Origin: Fasciolopsis buskii
Taxonomy: Eukaryota; Platyhelminthes; Trematoda; Plagiorchiida; Fasciolidae
Length of the DNA stretch: 64,000 bases
Reading direction: 5' to 3'
Assembly: GCA_008360955.1 (NCBI GenBank)
Contig: LUCM01000822.1
Span: forward strand, 568,798-632,797
Positions 12,401-23,960 of the stretch are shown in pieces. The position numbers were made by a program, and so were the translations under genes. The notes under the pieces are model-generated. The model did not search any database, was not told where the DNA came from, and was given only the letters and a program-made list of their open reading frames with translations. The number at the start of each line of letters is the position of its first letter. The stretch's first letter is position 1.

Positions 12401-13559
12401 GGTTGCGGAAATATTTCATCTACAAGGAAGCTAGTACCGATTCACATGAGCGGATCGCGCAAAGCTTCCGGCGATTGATTTGAACGTTCTCGTGCGTGAC
12501 AACCAGGTAATTTGAGCCGATCTATTCAAGGCAGGCCATAGATCAGAGGATCTGGTAAAAGGAAGGGTGCAAATTGAGTTATACTTTTATACTGGAAGCA
12601 TTTGAAGCAAGATTGTTTAGCGATGACTTGCAAGCTATTCCACGTTAGCCAACAGAACATTTGCTTCTCACCTGACAACCATTCAGAAAACTGGGTATGT
12701 TGTCCCATTTGGCATTTGCTCACATGTCGCTGACAAAATCTACCAAATCACAGGTCTCTCACATTTCTTGCATGCATCAGTTGTGGGAATGTATTCGATT
12801 CCAGCCAAATTCTCAAGCAGAATGTTATCCGTTCCGGGCTTTACCCGGATCAAATGATAATTACTGGTTGCATTTTGCAACAATTTAGAATTTGTACAAA
12901 ACGCAAATTGAAATGGCAGAGTAAATGCGAGGGAAATTGTTGAGGTTATTATCAACACCCAAACCTTTCGTGCAATGCACACCTACGTTTGTACAGTATA
13001 TGAAATATCGCCAAAATATTCCCAATATTGAGTCTAATAAGGAAAAGTTGGGGTAACAGCATCGAACGACTAGACGTATTAAAAATGAAATCAAACCGGA
13101 AGCATGCACGTATTTAGTAGATGGCATAAGGATACGTTGGGAGTATTTCAGATTAATGATTTCCCCATTAAAATGTAGCCATCTCGGAAAAATAGCCAAT
13201 GCGTTTGTGTCGCACGATAAAACACGGAAAGCCACGATACTGTGGACCATATACTGCTTTGGTGTTTTCATAGTGAACGTGTAAAACGTAGCTTTCGCCT
13301 CACTTATATAAGGAATATCTATCTGGGTTAACTTCATAATAATTTTATAAAGCAATCCTCATTTGTGTATATAACATTTCCACTGACCTCCCACGTCTAA
13401 TTTTAGGACACACGAAACGGAGAAATTAAAATTGAAGAGAAAGAGAATAAAGGCAATCAAACTCGGGCGTTGGAAAAGCCAGACAACAGAATTGACAACA
13501 TTGAAGCCCAAAGGAAACTTCGTGAACTGGTCTCGTTAATTTGGAAACTCCATCACTAA
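8872..13559 (+). CDS. Unrecognised charged secreted protein, three-exon model
   Basis: The model joins 8872-9472, 11872-11903 and 13407-13559. Exon 1 ends in phase 1 at AAG|GTAGTA. The 32-nt exon 2 reads only in the frame that needs one preceding base and ends in phase 0. Exon 3 opens immediately after its acceptor in phase 0. The product is about 261 aa, with a hydrophobic segment near residues 26-38 (SVLLILGAVFGG) followed by a long polar region. That region contains several dibasic pairs (KR, KK, RR), then a Lys/Glu-rich stretch and an amphipathic tail ending SLIWKLHH. It looks secreted and could be a propeptide, but I know no family match. The start is uncertain because the frame is open back to 8818, and an acceptor-like site at 8974 could mean the leader sits in another exon. 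Confidence 0.55.
9488..9493 (+). terminator. Possible intronic poly(A) signal
   Basis: AATAAA overlaps the TAA that closes the exon 1 read-through frame, 15 nt past the donor. It could end a short 206-aa isoform made by intronic polyadenylation. Confidence 0.35.
11671..11711 (-). repeat. 41-bp dispersed motif, copy 1
   Basis: Aligns without gaps to 55380-55420 at roughly three bases in four, both ending TACGTTTTAC or CACGTTTTAC on the plus strand. It lies in the first intron of the gene at 8.9-13.6 kb. Motifs of this kind occur near the ends of animal retroelements. Confidence 0.4.
11872..11903 (+). CDS. 32-nt micro-exon 2 of the unrecognised secreted protein
   Basis: It is preceded by a strong acceptor (ttatttctttttcag) and followed by the donor TCG|GTACGT. 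Two of its three frames contain stops. The open one, entered with one base from exon 1, gives DYITSRTILKS and ends at a codon boundary. This phase is exactly what exons 1 and 3 require. Confidence 0.45.
11904..13406 (+). other. Intron 2 of the secreted-protein model
   Basis: 1503 nt, GT..AG. Antisense ORFs at 12740-13355 have no recognisable content. Confidence 0.4.
13407..13559 (+). CDS. Terminal exon 3 of the unrecognised secreted protein
   Basis: The frame is closed by the TAG of its own acceptor (cgtctaattttag) and then stays open for 50 codons to a TAA at 13557-13559. The peptide starts DTRNGEIKIEEKENKG and ends LRELVSLIWKLHH. It is strongly Lys/Glu/Asn-biased with an amphipathic helical tail. 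ATTAAA poly(A)-like hexamers lie at 13633 and 13650. It has no Met, so it can only be an internal or terminal exon. Confidence 0.5.
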   Translation, partial: DTRNGEIKIEEKENKGNQTRALEKPDNRIDNIEAQRKLRELVSLIWKLHH

Positions 13560-16168
13560 GAACCACACACGAAACTGTGACTGAATTCCCTTCTTGTATT
13601 ACTCAATGTTCAAACTATCCTGTTCAATGGCTATTAAAATTCCAAAGTCATTAAAACACTTGTTATCAAATTACTGACTCATATTTTTGAAAAGTTTTCA
13701 ACTGGTTATTGTACTAACACAAGGATTGCCTATCGGTCGTATCTGTTATCATCAGCCATCAATTTGGGTTGCGGCATCATGTTCGTCACTTTGCGCGCAT
13801 CGCGCAACACTATTGTTTATCAACGGTGATCTTAGATAAGGTGTTTTCATTTGATTCTCACTAGCAAATTTTACTCGTTCATGACTCTACAAGTGTGATC
13901 CTGCTCCACGGGGTTGCTGGCGAAAAGGTTACATCCGTATTCTGTAGGGATAAAACCATTAAAGTCCTCAATAGCATTCATATCGTTTTAAGTTGACCCA
14001 GTTTCTACGAAGCAAATCATTGGTAGCGCTGTTTGTACAGCTTCTTTTGAAATATATAATAACGCATGGTTGACGCACAGTCGTCAGTTGCACTGGCAAA
14101 ATATCAAAGGCAAGGTTGACGCTAAAAACATTCCAATGTCACACTTAACGGAAAATCTGCGATAAGTACGAGAACAAAAATGGGTCAGTGTCTCAAGAAC
14201 GGATGCTGCCTCGAAAATGAGACATTTTGACCTACAATGTCACGCGCACCCATACGCATCGGGCAACCATATCCAGTCCACTACAATGAATGATTTTCTA
14301 GTCAACTGTATTGTTTTTCGCAGCACACGCTAAAGAAACTGGTTTGAGTGCGATTTGCATAAACCCTTTAAAATTGGAAGTTAATGTCATTTCACCGACG
14401 CTTCTTATCTACGATTGACATACTATAGAGCACACGATTTGAAAGTCCGTGCATGGTATCCACGAGTAAATTTAGATCTTGGGCTGTTTAAGGACTGCTC
14501 ACTTTTAGCTCGTTATGGAGTTTGACAAAAATTGAAATTTCAGGATCACTCATTTCGCCGTATTTGTCCGCATGCTCCCCCGTTTTCGAAAAAACAGTAT
14601 CGAAGTGGAACGAAATTTGACATTTTTGTTTGTTTTGGACTTATGAACACCAAATCTTCCCCGATAAGGGAGCTAGGTTTCGCACTTTACAAATCAGATT
14701 TCGCGACCTAATTAGGCAATACCATTCTGGTTACCACGAAGACACTCACCAATATTGAATACAGAATCGGTGGTGCTTCCTGGGTGCAAAAGACCATAGT
14801 TATTTCAATTTAATGCGAGCATGTTAACGCGGTTGACGAATGTAAGAAAATGGACAAAATTCATGTTTAAAATGCTAATCTTTGACCACTTTTCACAAGG
14901 ATTAACTGATGATAAATTGTTTACGTCTTTTGACGAATATAGAAACAAAATTGATCAAACAACATCAAAAATTTCATTATTAATTTTTTTATACTTTGGA
15001 GGTTTCTCCAAGCAAAGTATATTTTATTTCAGCAGACAAATCGCACCATGAATCAATTTCTAAGGAACTGCGCATATTTTAGAAAACAAACTACATTTTC
15101 AAACTACAATTTCCACAGCAGTCGAAACGCCAAAAACCTAATCAGAATTTTATGACAAGTATAAAAAGAACAGGTGTCTGGCTGAGACGTTAGTTTGGTC
15201 TGAAATCTGGAGTTCCTCAGAACTGAAAGGTAATAAATTCTCTAATATAAGGGTGGGGCCAAATTTACGAACGTTGAAGTGTGGTTTGCAACTACATGGC
15301 TTATAACTCAATTGTATTTCGGCAAATCCTATCACTTCAACCTCATCCAAACAAGTGCAACACCAACGTTTTTGTGATGCAACACGTTGTCGGATAAGAA
15401 GCATTTTAATATGCGCGTTGGGTTTGAGTCATCGAACGAAATCCATACTTATCTACTAGCCCGCTATCACTGCTTCACTTGTTCTCAATTATACGCATGC
15501 CATGTAACCCTAGTTGAAAGGAACTGTTTTCGTGATACTGGGTGACAGTATCGTCAAGAGTAGAGAACTAATATATGCGTTTGATTCCTTTATTATCCCA
15601 TTCGAGGCGTACTGAGCTACAGAAAACATTCGTGGTCAATGAGCATGTTTAACACGCACACAAACAATTAGTTGCTTAACTGCTCCAGAAATCGTCCAAA
15701 ACAATTCAAATCAGAGGACTAAATCTGGCCATAAATCGCATTTGGTTCGTCAGCTAAAGATGTAAGAACGATCTTGACAGCATATTAATAAGCGCCCAAA
15801 GGTACAAATGTGTCACGTGATTTGGCAATGTTTTGTCACGGAACAGTGAACATGATTTTGATATTTAGCAGAGCAAAATAAAATACGGATCAGATGTGTA
15901 TAAACTAAAAGGAAACATCACATAATTGCTTGGAGTCTTCCGACCACAGAATCAGTCTTTCAATTCCGACATTGCATCTAACATCTATATTCTTTCGGTA
16001 GCAGAAAGCAAAATGCCGGATTTCTAAGGGGAAAAGATAAATATTGACTAAAATCGGATTTGCGCGTGTAAGGACTAAATGGGAAATGCTCTATGGCAAA
16101 TTTGGCATGACGTCTGACAAAATCTCTTGCCAAACTGTTCTCGACTGGCCGAAAACCTCTTATCCAAG
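13560..16168. other. Intergenic DNA, nothing firm
   Basis: A plus frame at 14821-15051 has a polar middle after an acceptor-like tract (cttttcacaag, ending at 14901), but it turns into low-complexity hydrophobic sequence and was not called. Confidence 0.4.
13633..13655 (+). terminator. Candidate poly(A) signals downstream of exon 3
   Basis: Two ATTAAA hexamers, the commonest AATAAA variant, begin at 13633 and 13650, about 75-90 nt after the stop of exon 3. Confidence 0.3.
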
Positions 16169-16315
16169 TATTACAATAATAGTCCATTTGATAGTAATGA
16201 TGATCACGGTTATATGAATGACAGTAATAATATTCATTATAACGGCAATAATACTACTAGTTTACTGCTGGCCTCCAAAAATGAACGCACCATTTACTCA
16301 AAACAACCTAAATAA
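16169..16315 (+). CDS. Candidate Asn-rich terminal exon
   Basis: After an acceptor-like cctcttatccaag the frame runs 48 codons to a TAA. It is rich in Asn, Ser, Asp and Tyr, then SLLLASKNERTIYSKQPK. AATAAA hexamers overlap the stop and recur at 16333 and 16347. The composition could also come from an AAT/GAT-rich trinucleotide tract read by chance. Confidence 0.23.
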   Translation, partial: YYNNSPFDSNDDHGYMNDSNNIHYNGNNTTSLLLASKNERTIYSKQPK

Positions 16316-16352
16316 ATCATTATACGTTCAGAAATAAAATACCCACAATAAA

Positions 16353-18734
16353 TCTGACAAGCCTACCACAAAAGCGAGCTATGATTCCCGTAACCATGCA
16401 GTGAACAGTTTTTGGTTCATGAAAATTCTCTGTCTACTTTCTGATTTTGGACTTTGTTTAGTCAGAATCCAGTTGACGGTCATCAAATTCCCCCGTAGTT
16501 TCTGTTCGCGGTTACCGGTTTTTACATCAAGTGCATCTGCCAGGAATCTTGTGTTATTTTGTGCAAAAATTCCATCCATCTGGCGAAAGTCGGAAACCTT
16601 TATCCACGTTAATAAATTTTTAGAGTTGGAAGCAACGTTTGGATTTAAAACACCAGGATATAGGGCAATTCTTGTAATTAAAACTACTAGTTGGAGAAAT
16701 GTTTTTTTCAGTTTAGTTTCACAGTCGCACATGAGTAAAGAATATGTTCTGTTTATTGAATTTTAAAGTGCGAGCAATACCTCACAGTTTCGGTGCTCAG
16801 CACATTTGGATTTATTAGTCTCTATATGTTTTCTTCCTAGCTGTGAAGTTGGCAACACAAGTTTTGCTCAAGCCTGGACTAGAACATCAGCCACAGGCCG
16901 AAATCTGCTTACAAGGATGCCGTATCATCACGTTTGTCTATGCGCAACTGTCCTTAGGTAAGTGAGCCATTCCTAAATCATTTTTGCTTGGTATTCTGTC
17001 CAAAAAATGTTATTTTATAGCGCTCAGTTACAAAAGATTTCCGTAAATTGATTAAAAACTGATTTTTTTCAAACAATTCCGTACAGTCAAAACGATCAAA
17101 TTAGGAGCAGAACGAATGAAAAATTGGCAATAGAAAATACCCGTTCAATCAGAGTAATCGAAATGGAATTCCCTTATGGTTATCCTATGCATAATCTGAA
17201 TCCGCGTTGGGCATGGAGTACCAAAATTGCCCGAAACGTTATTATGGAAGCAAAATGCAATCTGATTGTCAAACCAGTGGAATGAAGCAAACGAACTGAG
17301 GATAGGCCAGAGCATAAGCAATGAGTACAATGAGGGATAATATTTTCGTGTGCACACTCACTTTAACTGGTTTATAATTGCTTGGAACAGGAACACGACA
17401 GCTAATAACAGGCAGTCCTGCTCAATAAGGTGAAAAAAATTTATAAATAGAAAGGCAGAGATTAGCAAAGAATAATAAACGATGGAAGACAGAGCACGGG
17501 AACAAACAAATGAATTAGTTGGAGCTTGTCTAGTTCCAGAGTGCCTGAGTCTGTGGGCACGAAAAGGCAGGTGATGTGATTATTTAATGCAGTCAGGTAT
17601 ATTAAAAAACCGTCGTAGAAGGTGCCTATTTCAATAAGTAATTCCACAACGGACTGGGCTCAGCGAAATGGAAACACCAGTAATGAAAGAATTCTGGCTG
17701 GAATAGGAGGTAATTTAAAATTAAATATACGTTAAGTGGGAGATAGAGCTGCTTTCAATCTTGCGCAAGTCATCCGAGATAAATGAAAATCTGGATATAG
17801 TCCAAATGATGTGGTAAGCACAACCAACAAGCAGTCGATGTCGTGTATAGGCCAATCAATATGATTTAGANAAAAGTGATAGCACCGTGAAGCATTTCGC
17901 AGTAGTCAATCAATAAACTTAATAAACGTCGACGAAATTCGGCTCATCTGGTTCTGTAGAGAATATAATTCAATTACCATGACGGTATCGAAGACGGACG
18001 GACGAAAAAATCAAACCAATCAAAGGAGAAAAAAGGGAAGCGGCGCTACAGGAAATGGGACAGTCCAGAACGGCAAATCGAACAGATTTCAAACTGCTGC
18101 TAGAGCCTAAATAATAACGGCAGAGTAAAGCATCTTCCGTCAAAGTGCCCTCAAGCTGAACCAGATCATCATTAATGCTCTTCAAGGGCTAGTGTTAGTG
18201 AATGCATTCTAGTCACATGAGAGTATAGGTGTGAGAGTTTAAACATTGGTTATTCAATGGATAATCGAATGCCGGTATTAAATTGGGTCGGAATAGCAAT
18301 TTTGTTCGGCTTAATTTGACTAGAATCAGCCTAACATCTGGTAGGCTAGCCTCCATCTAACCACCTTGATTTGGACAAATTTACCCAGAGTTGCGGTATT
18401 ATACATAAAAGTGAACCATTTTGAACGGCATCTTCCTTTGGGCAACGAATCGGCGATCGCATGGACAGATTATTACGAAAAGTCCAAGTAATATCATCGG
18501 AAGTCAATGAACGGCAATAGAGCCAACCAACGGGCGCAAGATAACATGTTGGAATGATTAAAACGAACATTCGGTCTGCTTACTCTTCACCAACTAAACG
18601 GTTTGAAATAGTGAGCATCTTAACACCCGTATTTTACTGGAATATACATATATTTAATAGTTCAAACTTATTTGTGAGTGACGCATGGAACTTCTGCTTC
18701 TATCCTTGACCGACCGCCCTTCAGGCTTCACAAT
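16353..18734. other. Intergenic DNA with one unresolved base
   Basis: Mutually antisense ORFs of about 120 aa at 16379-16766 carry no known motif. The base at 17871 is N. From about 17.3 to 18.6 kb the plus strand is purine-rich, perhaps an old unidentified repeat. Confidence 0.35.
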
Positions 18735-18910
18735 TCAAGCACAGCCCTCAGTTCTTCCCGTGAATCTTACACCCGGGAAGCGCCAAGGCTGCATTTTGTT
18801 TTTCTTAGAACTTATAAGGGGTATACTACCTCTATCTTACCCAGAGTTTGAACCCGGGCTTTGCAACTGTAGAGCGTGTTACCACTGCTCCACCGTTTTC
18901 CATCCGTGCT
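18735..18910 (-). mobile_element. tRNA-like SINE fragment (family 3)
   Basis: On the minus strand TGGAGCAGTGGTAACACGC (A-box-like) is followed about 30 nt later by GGTTCAAACTC (B-box), near 18890-18840. It is not a complete cloverleaf, so a SINE is likelier than a tRNA gene. It lies about 0.8 kb beyond the 3' end of the LINE at 19.7 kb. Confidence 0.45.
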
Positions 18911-19689
18911 AAGTTTGTTCAGATGTCGTCCTCAATAACAACCACCAGGCTAGTGGGAACATGTGCAGTATGCATCCTGCAGACCGCCTTACTCGTTTAG
19001 CTGTGGAAGCACTGATGCCAGTTGAAAGGCTCACTGGATGTCGATTCACTGTTTTAGTTTCTGTTCTTCTCAAACCGGAAAAGCAACCCTTCGGAAAGCT
19101 GATGTCCAAGTGCGCGCTACACATGCATTCATCCTAGGAAGAATAACTGACTTGGTGGAAGGGGTTCGATTGGAGTTTGATGTTGCATATCCATTATAGG
19201 GTATGGGGAACTGTTGCCTGTCACCGACGGCCACATGAGTAAATTAAACAACGAACCAAATGAAACATTGACAAGGGGTATACGAAGATATTTGGTCACA
19301 TGCACGAAAACAATAATGTTGCAATGTTTGAATCGATATGATTCAGAAGAATGATGGGATTAGCAGACTTTGACCAAGGCCAAATATATCTAACAATAAC
19401 TGATCTGCACATAACAATGATTACCAATACTGTTTCATCTTTTCTCAGAAAGTTTTCACAGGAAAGTCAGATTTCTGTTTATTTATATCCCTGTGACGTA
19501 AATGTCTTTCGAAAAAATAACTAATACTGAATATTTTCGGTGATTTCACGGACACCTATTGCCGACCACTTTACAAACATCATAAATGACTACTCACTAA
19601 GGTGAAAGAAATACCTCTGTATTGATGAGAACATTCGTCAGTGTTTATCAAAAATGGGGATGTGAAATGTGCCCAAAACTATAGCAACG

Positions 19690-21510
19690 TATATAAATAT
19701 ATTTTGTTTTTAAGGGGATGAGTTCTACAGACAAGAAACAGCAATCGCGCGATTGACTTCGATTCTGAGCCATGTCCCTCAGCGCCTTCAACCAATAATA
19801 AGTATCATTTTTCGCGCCCCAAATAGGAAGGTGGGAAACTCCAACCGAGGCAACAGACGAAACTAACTTAATACCTCTACGCCACGTCACAAGCTAGATC
19901 CCATCTCGTTTCTTTCAAGCTTGTCCAGAACATGGAAAGAGAGCGCGAAAACGTAGACGATGGGCAGGTATACGCACTGCGTGTCCAGTCCAACGAAAAC
20001 AATGCAGAGCGATTACATTAATCAGAGGACGATTGCCTATACCCAACACACGACGACGCACCTCATCATTGCTCACCCGGTGTTCTCACCAGACACGAGC
20101 AATGTTTCGGAGACATTGGTGGTCGAACACAGAAGGTGGCCGGTATCATCAGAGCAGATAGACCAGGTTTCACAACCGAAAAGCAGGACACTAGGAACTG
20201 TAGCATTGTAAAACCTTGTATTGAGGAAAAGCCAGATGCCATGGTGGCGGCACAGTTATCGCGAAGGCTTCTCTGGCTTTTTTTCAGTTCGTCGTGTGAC
20301 CTTCTCCTCAGGGCACCAGATCTCTGAGAACAAAACGTTAAATTATCTAACCAGCTCCATTCATCCATCGTTACATGGATCTGGGGAATGTCCATCAGAG
20401 CCCAGCGCCTCATGGCGTCCTTAGTGTCGAATTTCCCTGACAACCGCCGCCTCAGTAGATGGATCTTTTGTAACAAGCTTGACGGACTAGTTGCGGGAGG
20501 GGCTGACGCTGAGACCCAGTTAAACTGTGCGTGAAAGCGCTCCACCCGGCGTACAAGTCGGCGTTGCTGATTGTGGATAGCCTAACCGTCAGCTTCATAG
20601 TTTATTTGGCTCACACTCAGTATTTTTATAGCAACTTTGGATGAGGTGGAACAGATTTCGTAGATTTCCGGTAGCGAGGGCATACTCCATCTCCAAAGCC
20701 AGTGAAGACCTCCAGTTCTAACGACCGTACGCAAGCTTGCACTGATTTCACGTTCCCTTATTGATCATGCTACGAACTAGCAATCCGGCAGAATTCAAGT
20801 CATTATTGATAAGCGACTATTGCTCATTTGTGTTTCAAGGTGGGAGCAATCCAAGCTTTCCCTCCAGTGCGCTGCGAAAGACTGATGGGTTAGTCGTATC
20901 AGATAGCTTGCCACAATCTGAGTGGCCCTGAAACGTGCATTTTGAGCGCCCACCAAAGAACATGGCAACTTAGTGCATGCTAACTCTTGGTCGGAGTCGA
21001 GGGGAGTGCCTCAATATGACCGGTATTCTTGTAGACAACCCCACCATCTGTAGCCATTAGCGATGTGGTTGATTTGGGCCCAACGCTGACTCAAATAGGT
21101 GGAACGCCAGGTGGCATACTCTCGGCTGGAACATCTGAAGCTTGCACTAAATAGAAACAATTGATGCTCTGAGCAAAAGCCAACAACCGTTCCCCATTTC
21201 CAGGACCACAGTGATCAAAACTAAAAGGTTCTTCTACGACTCGCTGAACATGACTGTCTGTCGATTTGGATCCTGCCTAGACCCCCCAACGAGGGGCACA
21301 CCAACGCCAGCAACATCAGAAGCCTCGGGGTCCCCAGAAAGAAGCAAGTGAAACTTCATGAAAGAACTAGATGGAGATGTCAGTCGGATATCAGAGCCGG
21401 AGTCTTGAAAGCCAGTCTCCTGGTCTCCTATGCACAAGCTAAACACTTCTGTCGGCCTATACGCATCAAAGTTTGCACATTGAATGTGACCAGTTTGAAG
21501 AGTCATCGAG
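19690..21510 (-). mobile_element. RTE-like LINE relic, copy B (internally deleted)
   Basis: It belongs to the same family as the LINE at 48-50.8 kb. The endonuclease N-terminus is at 21506-21240 (SDIRLTSPSSS, LLLSGDPEASDVAGVGV). Traces of the endonuclease end lie near 21110-20860, with ATWR-like, GGRSKCTFQGHSDCGKLSD and SALEGKLG peptides. FHAQFNW near 20530 marks the link region. Then comes the C-terminal tail: LLFGCETWSICSDDTGHL-like near 20170, followed after a frameshift by CLRNIARVW, EHRVSNDEVRRRVLG and RIPAHRLRFRALF near 20110-19930, and WLKALRDMAQNRSQ near 19780. The core reverse transcriptase is largely gone, so the relic is 1.8 kb against about 2.7 kb for the other copy. Stops are frequent. 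Confidence 0.85.
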
Positions 21511-21799
21511 GTTGAATAAGTGCGTCAGCCGGTTGAAGTGGATTTGGTTATGACCATAGCTACAATACAATGCAAACTTAGCTGAACTAATTTTTCACAG
21601 ATTTTTGATACTGTTTCAAGCGTGACAATTGAATCACTCACCAAAAGGAACCTATCAATTGAAGTTTGGCTTCAAAAAAAGGACCTTGATGGCCGCGGAA
21701 ATCCATTTTGGCTGCACTTCAGGTTGTTGGTTTCCACGGCATTCTGTATCCTGGGTTTGACATTCCGGACACAGACTTCTCATCGAGAGTCCAGACGAC

Positions 21800-22780
21800 A
21801 TAATCAGTGCAAGTTTCCATTATCAGAGCCAGCTGAAGTGTTCGTTTTTCATCCCAATGTACACGTGTTCCAGTTCGATATTTCCACTGATTGTTTCGTT
21901 TGAAGAATACCAGGCTTCTAAAAGCTCCCTCAAACCCCTTGAATTCGCTCGATCCAGCATTTCAAAGTTGTTCAAATTGAGTCTGTATCTTTATTGGTTT
22001 TTGTGGATGGACACAAGAGAGTGTAGGTCTTTCCTTCTTGAGGCTAGTTTGCGCTCATACATTCGATTGGTCACTTCCCCCTTTTTTGACCGATAACACA
22101 CTTGTCGCAGTCCGTGCACTTCAATTAGTACGCAATACCTATGCTTTCGCCCGTTTTCAGTCGCTGACATAAGTCTTCTCAACGTATGGGACGGTCTGCA
22201 AACACTTGTGATTCATTTGGTCTTTATTTAATCTTGATGGTAATTCAGATGCATTCTGATGTATAGCAGAACACACCTTCAGTTCCGCTGTTATTTGGTT
22301 TGTGTTCCTTGTTCACTAAGTGTTGGGTTCTTCTTACGAAGTTCCGTATCTCGAAAATCGTAATGAGATAGGTTTCTTCTTGCATTCTTAGTTCTTCTGT
22401 GCTGGAGTGATTTTCGGCTGTCGTAAATTAGGGAATTTCGGACACATGATCGTTTGTGATTGTTTTAGTAGCTACGGGGGTTTAATATTTGATTCTTTTG
22501 TGTTGTTTGCAATGCACTTTTGTCTCTAAAGTGATGTTGGTGTTCCTTTTAACAAAAAGTCCATAACTGTCAGCTTCCCGTCCTTCTCCGCTTCCATGGT
22601 TATACGGTGTCTTTGACTTTCCAGCGTTTATTAATGACGTAGGCATCATTCACATAGCTGACCCACAGTTTTGGGTGGTCGTTCAATGTTTTCCAGGCCT
22701 TGTATTGGCACTTCAGAGTAAAATCCCAGGATGGATGAGCCCATCGTTATTTCCTTAATTTGTTCACATAAGTCAATATT
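21800..22780 (-). mobile_element. Penelope-like retroelement relic with GIY-YIG endonuclease
   Basis: Going down in coordinate, reverse transcriptase pieces come first: MGSSILGFYSEVPIQGLE near 22745-22690, then PKLWVSYVNDAYVI near 22674-22633, where the catalytic YVDD reads YVND. EKDGKLTVMDFLLK follows near 22590. After a decayed linker comes the GIY-YIG nuclease signature CTDCDKCVIGQ near 22120-22090, then RMYERKLASRRKDLHSLVS and finally ANSRGLRELLEAWYSSN near 21940-21900 and IELEHVYIGM. The order RT, linker, CxDC...IGQ, EAWYS is that of Penelope-like elements of animals. Frameshifts and stops make it inactive. It abuts the upstream end of the LINE at 19.7-21.5 kb. Confidence 0.8.
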
Positions 22781-22799
22781 AAATTTAAATCATGCGCAC

Positions 22800-23530
22800 G
22801 GGAACATTCAGTAGTTCATAAATTGTTTGTATTTCAGGTGGTTTGTCTCTGTAACGTTCATGTATTGGTTATTTTATTCGTCATATTGAAGTCAATAAAA
22901 GCGAATAGCGTGATGACATCAAACAAGACTATCAATCAAAGGGAACCCCGAACAGGGTCATCCGTACATTCGAATGAAACGGAAACAGTTCAGCTAGATG
23001 GCGGAACCAAAAGTTTGCACTGACCATATCACCGACTGGTTCTGAGATGTTTGCATTCTGAAGGCCAAGAACAGCCATCAGAATGACATTTAAACCAAAA
23101 AGAATGTAATAGCAAATGAAAGATCAATAATCACTCGGACCCTTCTGTAGTTAGTTTATAAGCAGTAAATCCAACTAAGATACGTAGATTATTATTATGT
23201 GACCATCGCAATTGGCTTGGCAAGGAGATTAAAATTTCAATAAGCAAACTTTAATAACAAAACAGGTAGTTTTTCTTTGCTACTTGCTTGCTGTATCCTA
23301 CTTGACTAATTGGTGATCCACTTGGTTATGTTTTCTTTTAACTTTGTTATGTCCACATTTACTTAATCCCGAATATTATGTCTATCAGCTTGGAAGTGAT
23401 AATTTAAGTCACTCAGACTAAAGTTTTGTATGGAGATTTTGCATTCCACGACTTTGTTGGATACGGTCGATCCCGTACACTGACACTGCCCACGAAAACC
23501 TAAAAATCAAAGTCCCGCCAGCTGATATAT
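22800..23530. other. No gene seen
   Basis: May include the decayed 5' part of the Penelope-like relic; no further motif could be read. Confidence 0.35.
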
Positions 23531-23960
23531 TGTAGAACAGAGTACAACCACAACGAATGGCGAGGGTAACCAACCCCGTAGCACAAACCAGTCAGAAGCA
23601 CTTGTCCGAAGAAGTAGCAACAACTTTTTCGACGGCGCTCTCCACCAGACAAAGACTGCGATGGCAACAAACAGGCCCAGTAGAGCTAGAACTCAGATGG
23701 ACAGCACGATACCCCAGCCAAGAGCGGCAGTTCAAGTTGTCACTCCGGGCAATCGAGCCAGCACAGCCAGAGGCCGGTCCAAAAGAACGAAAGCAGGAGC
23801 ATTCGGCATACAGCCAAATCGGCCAGCTAGTCAGAACATTGGTCTTGCGTGAGCGTGGTCTGGAAAAAACAATATATAAGACTGGTCAAAGACTAGGCAT
23901 TGTGACTTGTTTTGCTCCACAATAAAAGTGTGAACACTCGCTTGTCTTCTTCTTTAGATA
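23531..23960 (+). repeat. Possible solo LTR or promoter-bearing repeat
   Basis: This GC-richer block begins TGTAGAACAG and carries a TATA box (TATATAAG, near 23873). About 45 nt on comes AATAAA (23922), then TGTGAACACTCGC. TATA to poly(A) spacing like this is typical of an LTR U3-R unit. A 122-aa frame (23557-23925) runs through it but ends right at the poly(A) signal. No primer-binding site, target duplication or second copy was seen. Confidence 0.3.

Noticed and set aside
12885..13355. 156-aa minus-strand ORF, the longest single-frame rival
   Set aside because: Biased to Ile, Phe, Tyr and Cys with no domain or motif, AT-driven, and antisense to the end of a better supported intron. Length is within chance for 64 kb at this base composition.
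16379..16766. Antisense pair of ORFs of 117 and 121 aa
   Set aside because: Both strands are open, which points to a stop-poor stretch; neither peptide is recognisable.
17871..17871. The N as a sign of an assembly gap
   Set aside because: A single ambiguous base in otherwise continuous sequence; it affects no called feature.
18840..18905. A functional tRNA gene on the minus strand
   Set aside because: A-box and B-box are present but no complete acceptor stem or cloverleaf can be drawn; a SINE is more likely.
20066..20545. 159-aa minus-strand ORF as a host gene
   Set aside because: Its start and its continuation in another frame match LINE link and C-terminal segments, so it is a frameshifted LINE fragment.
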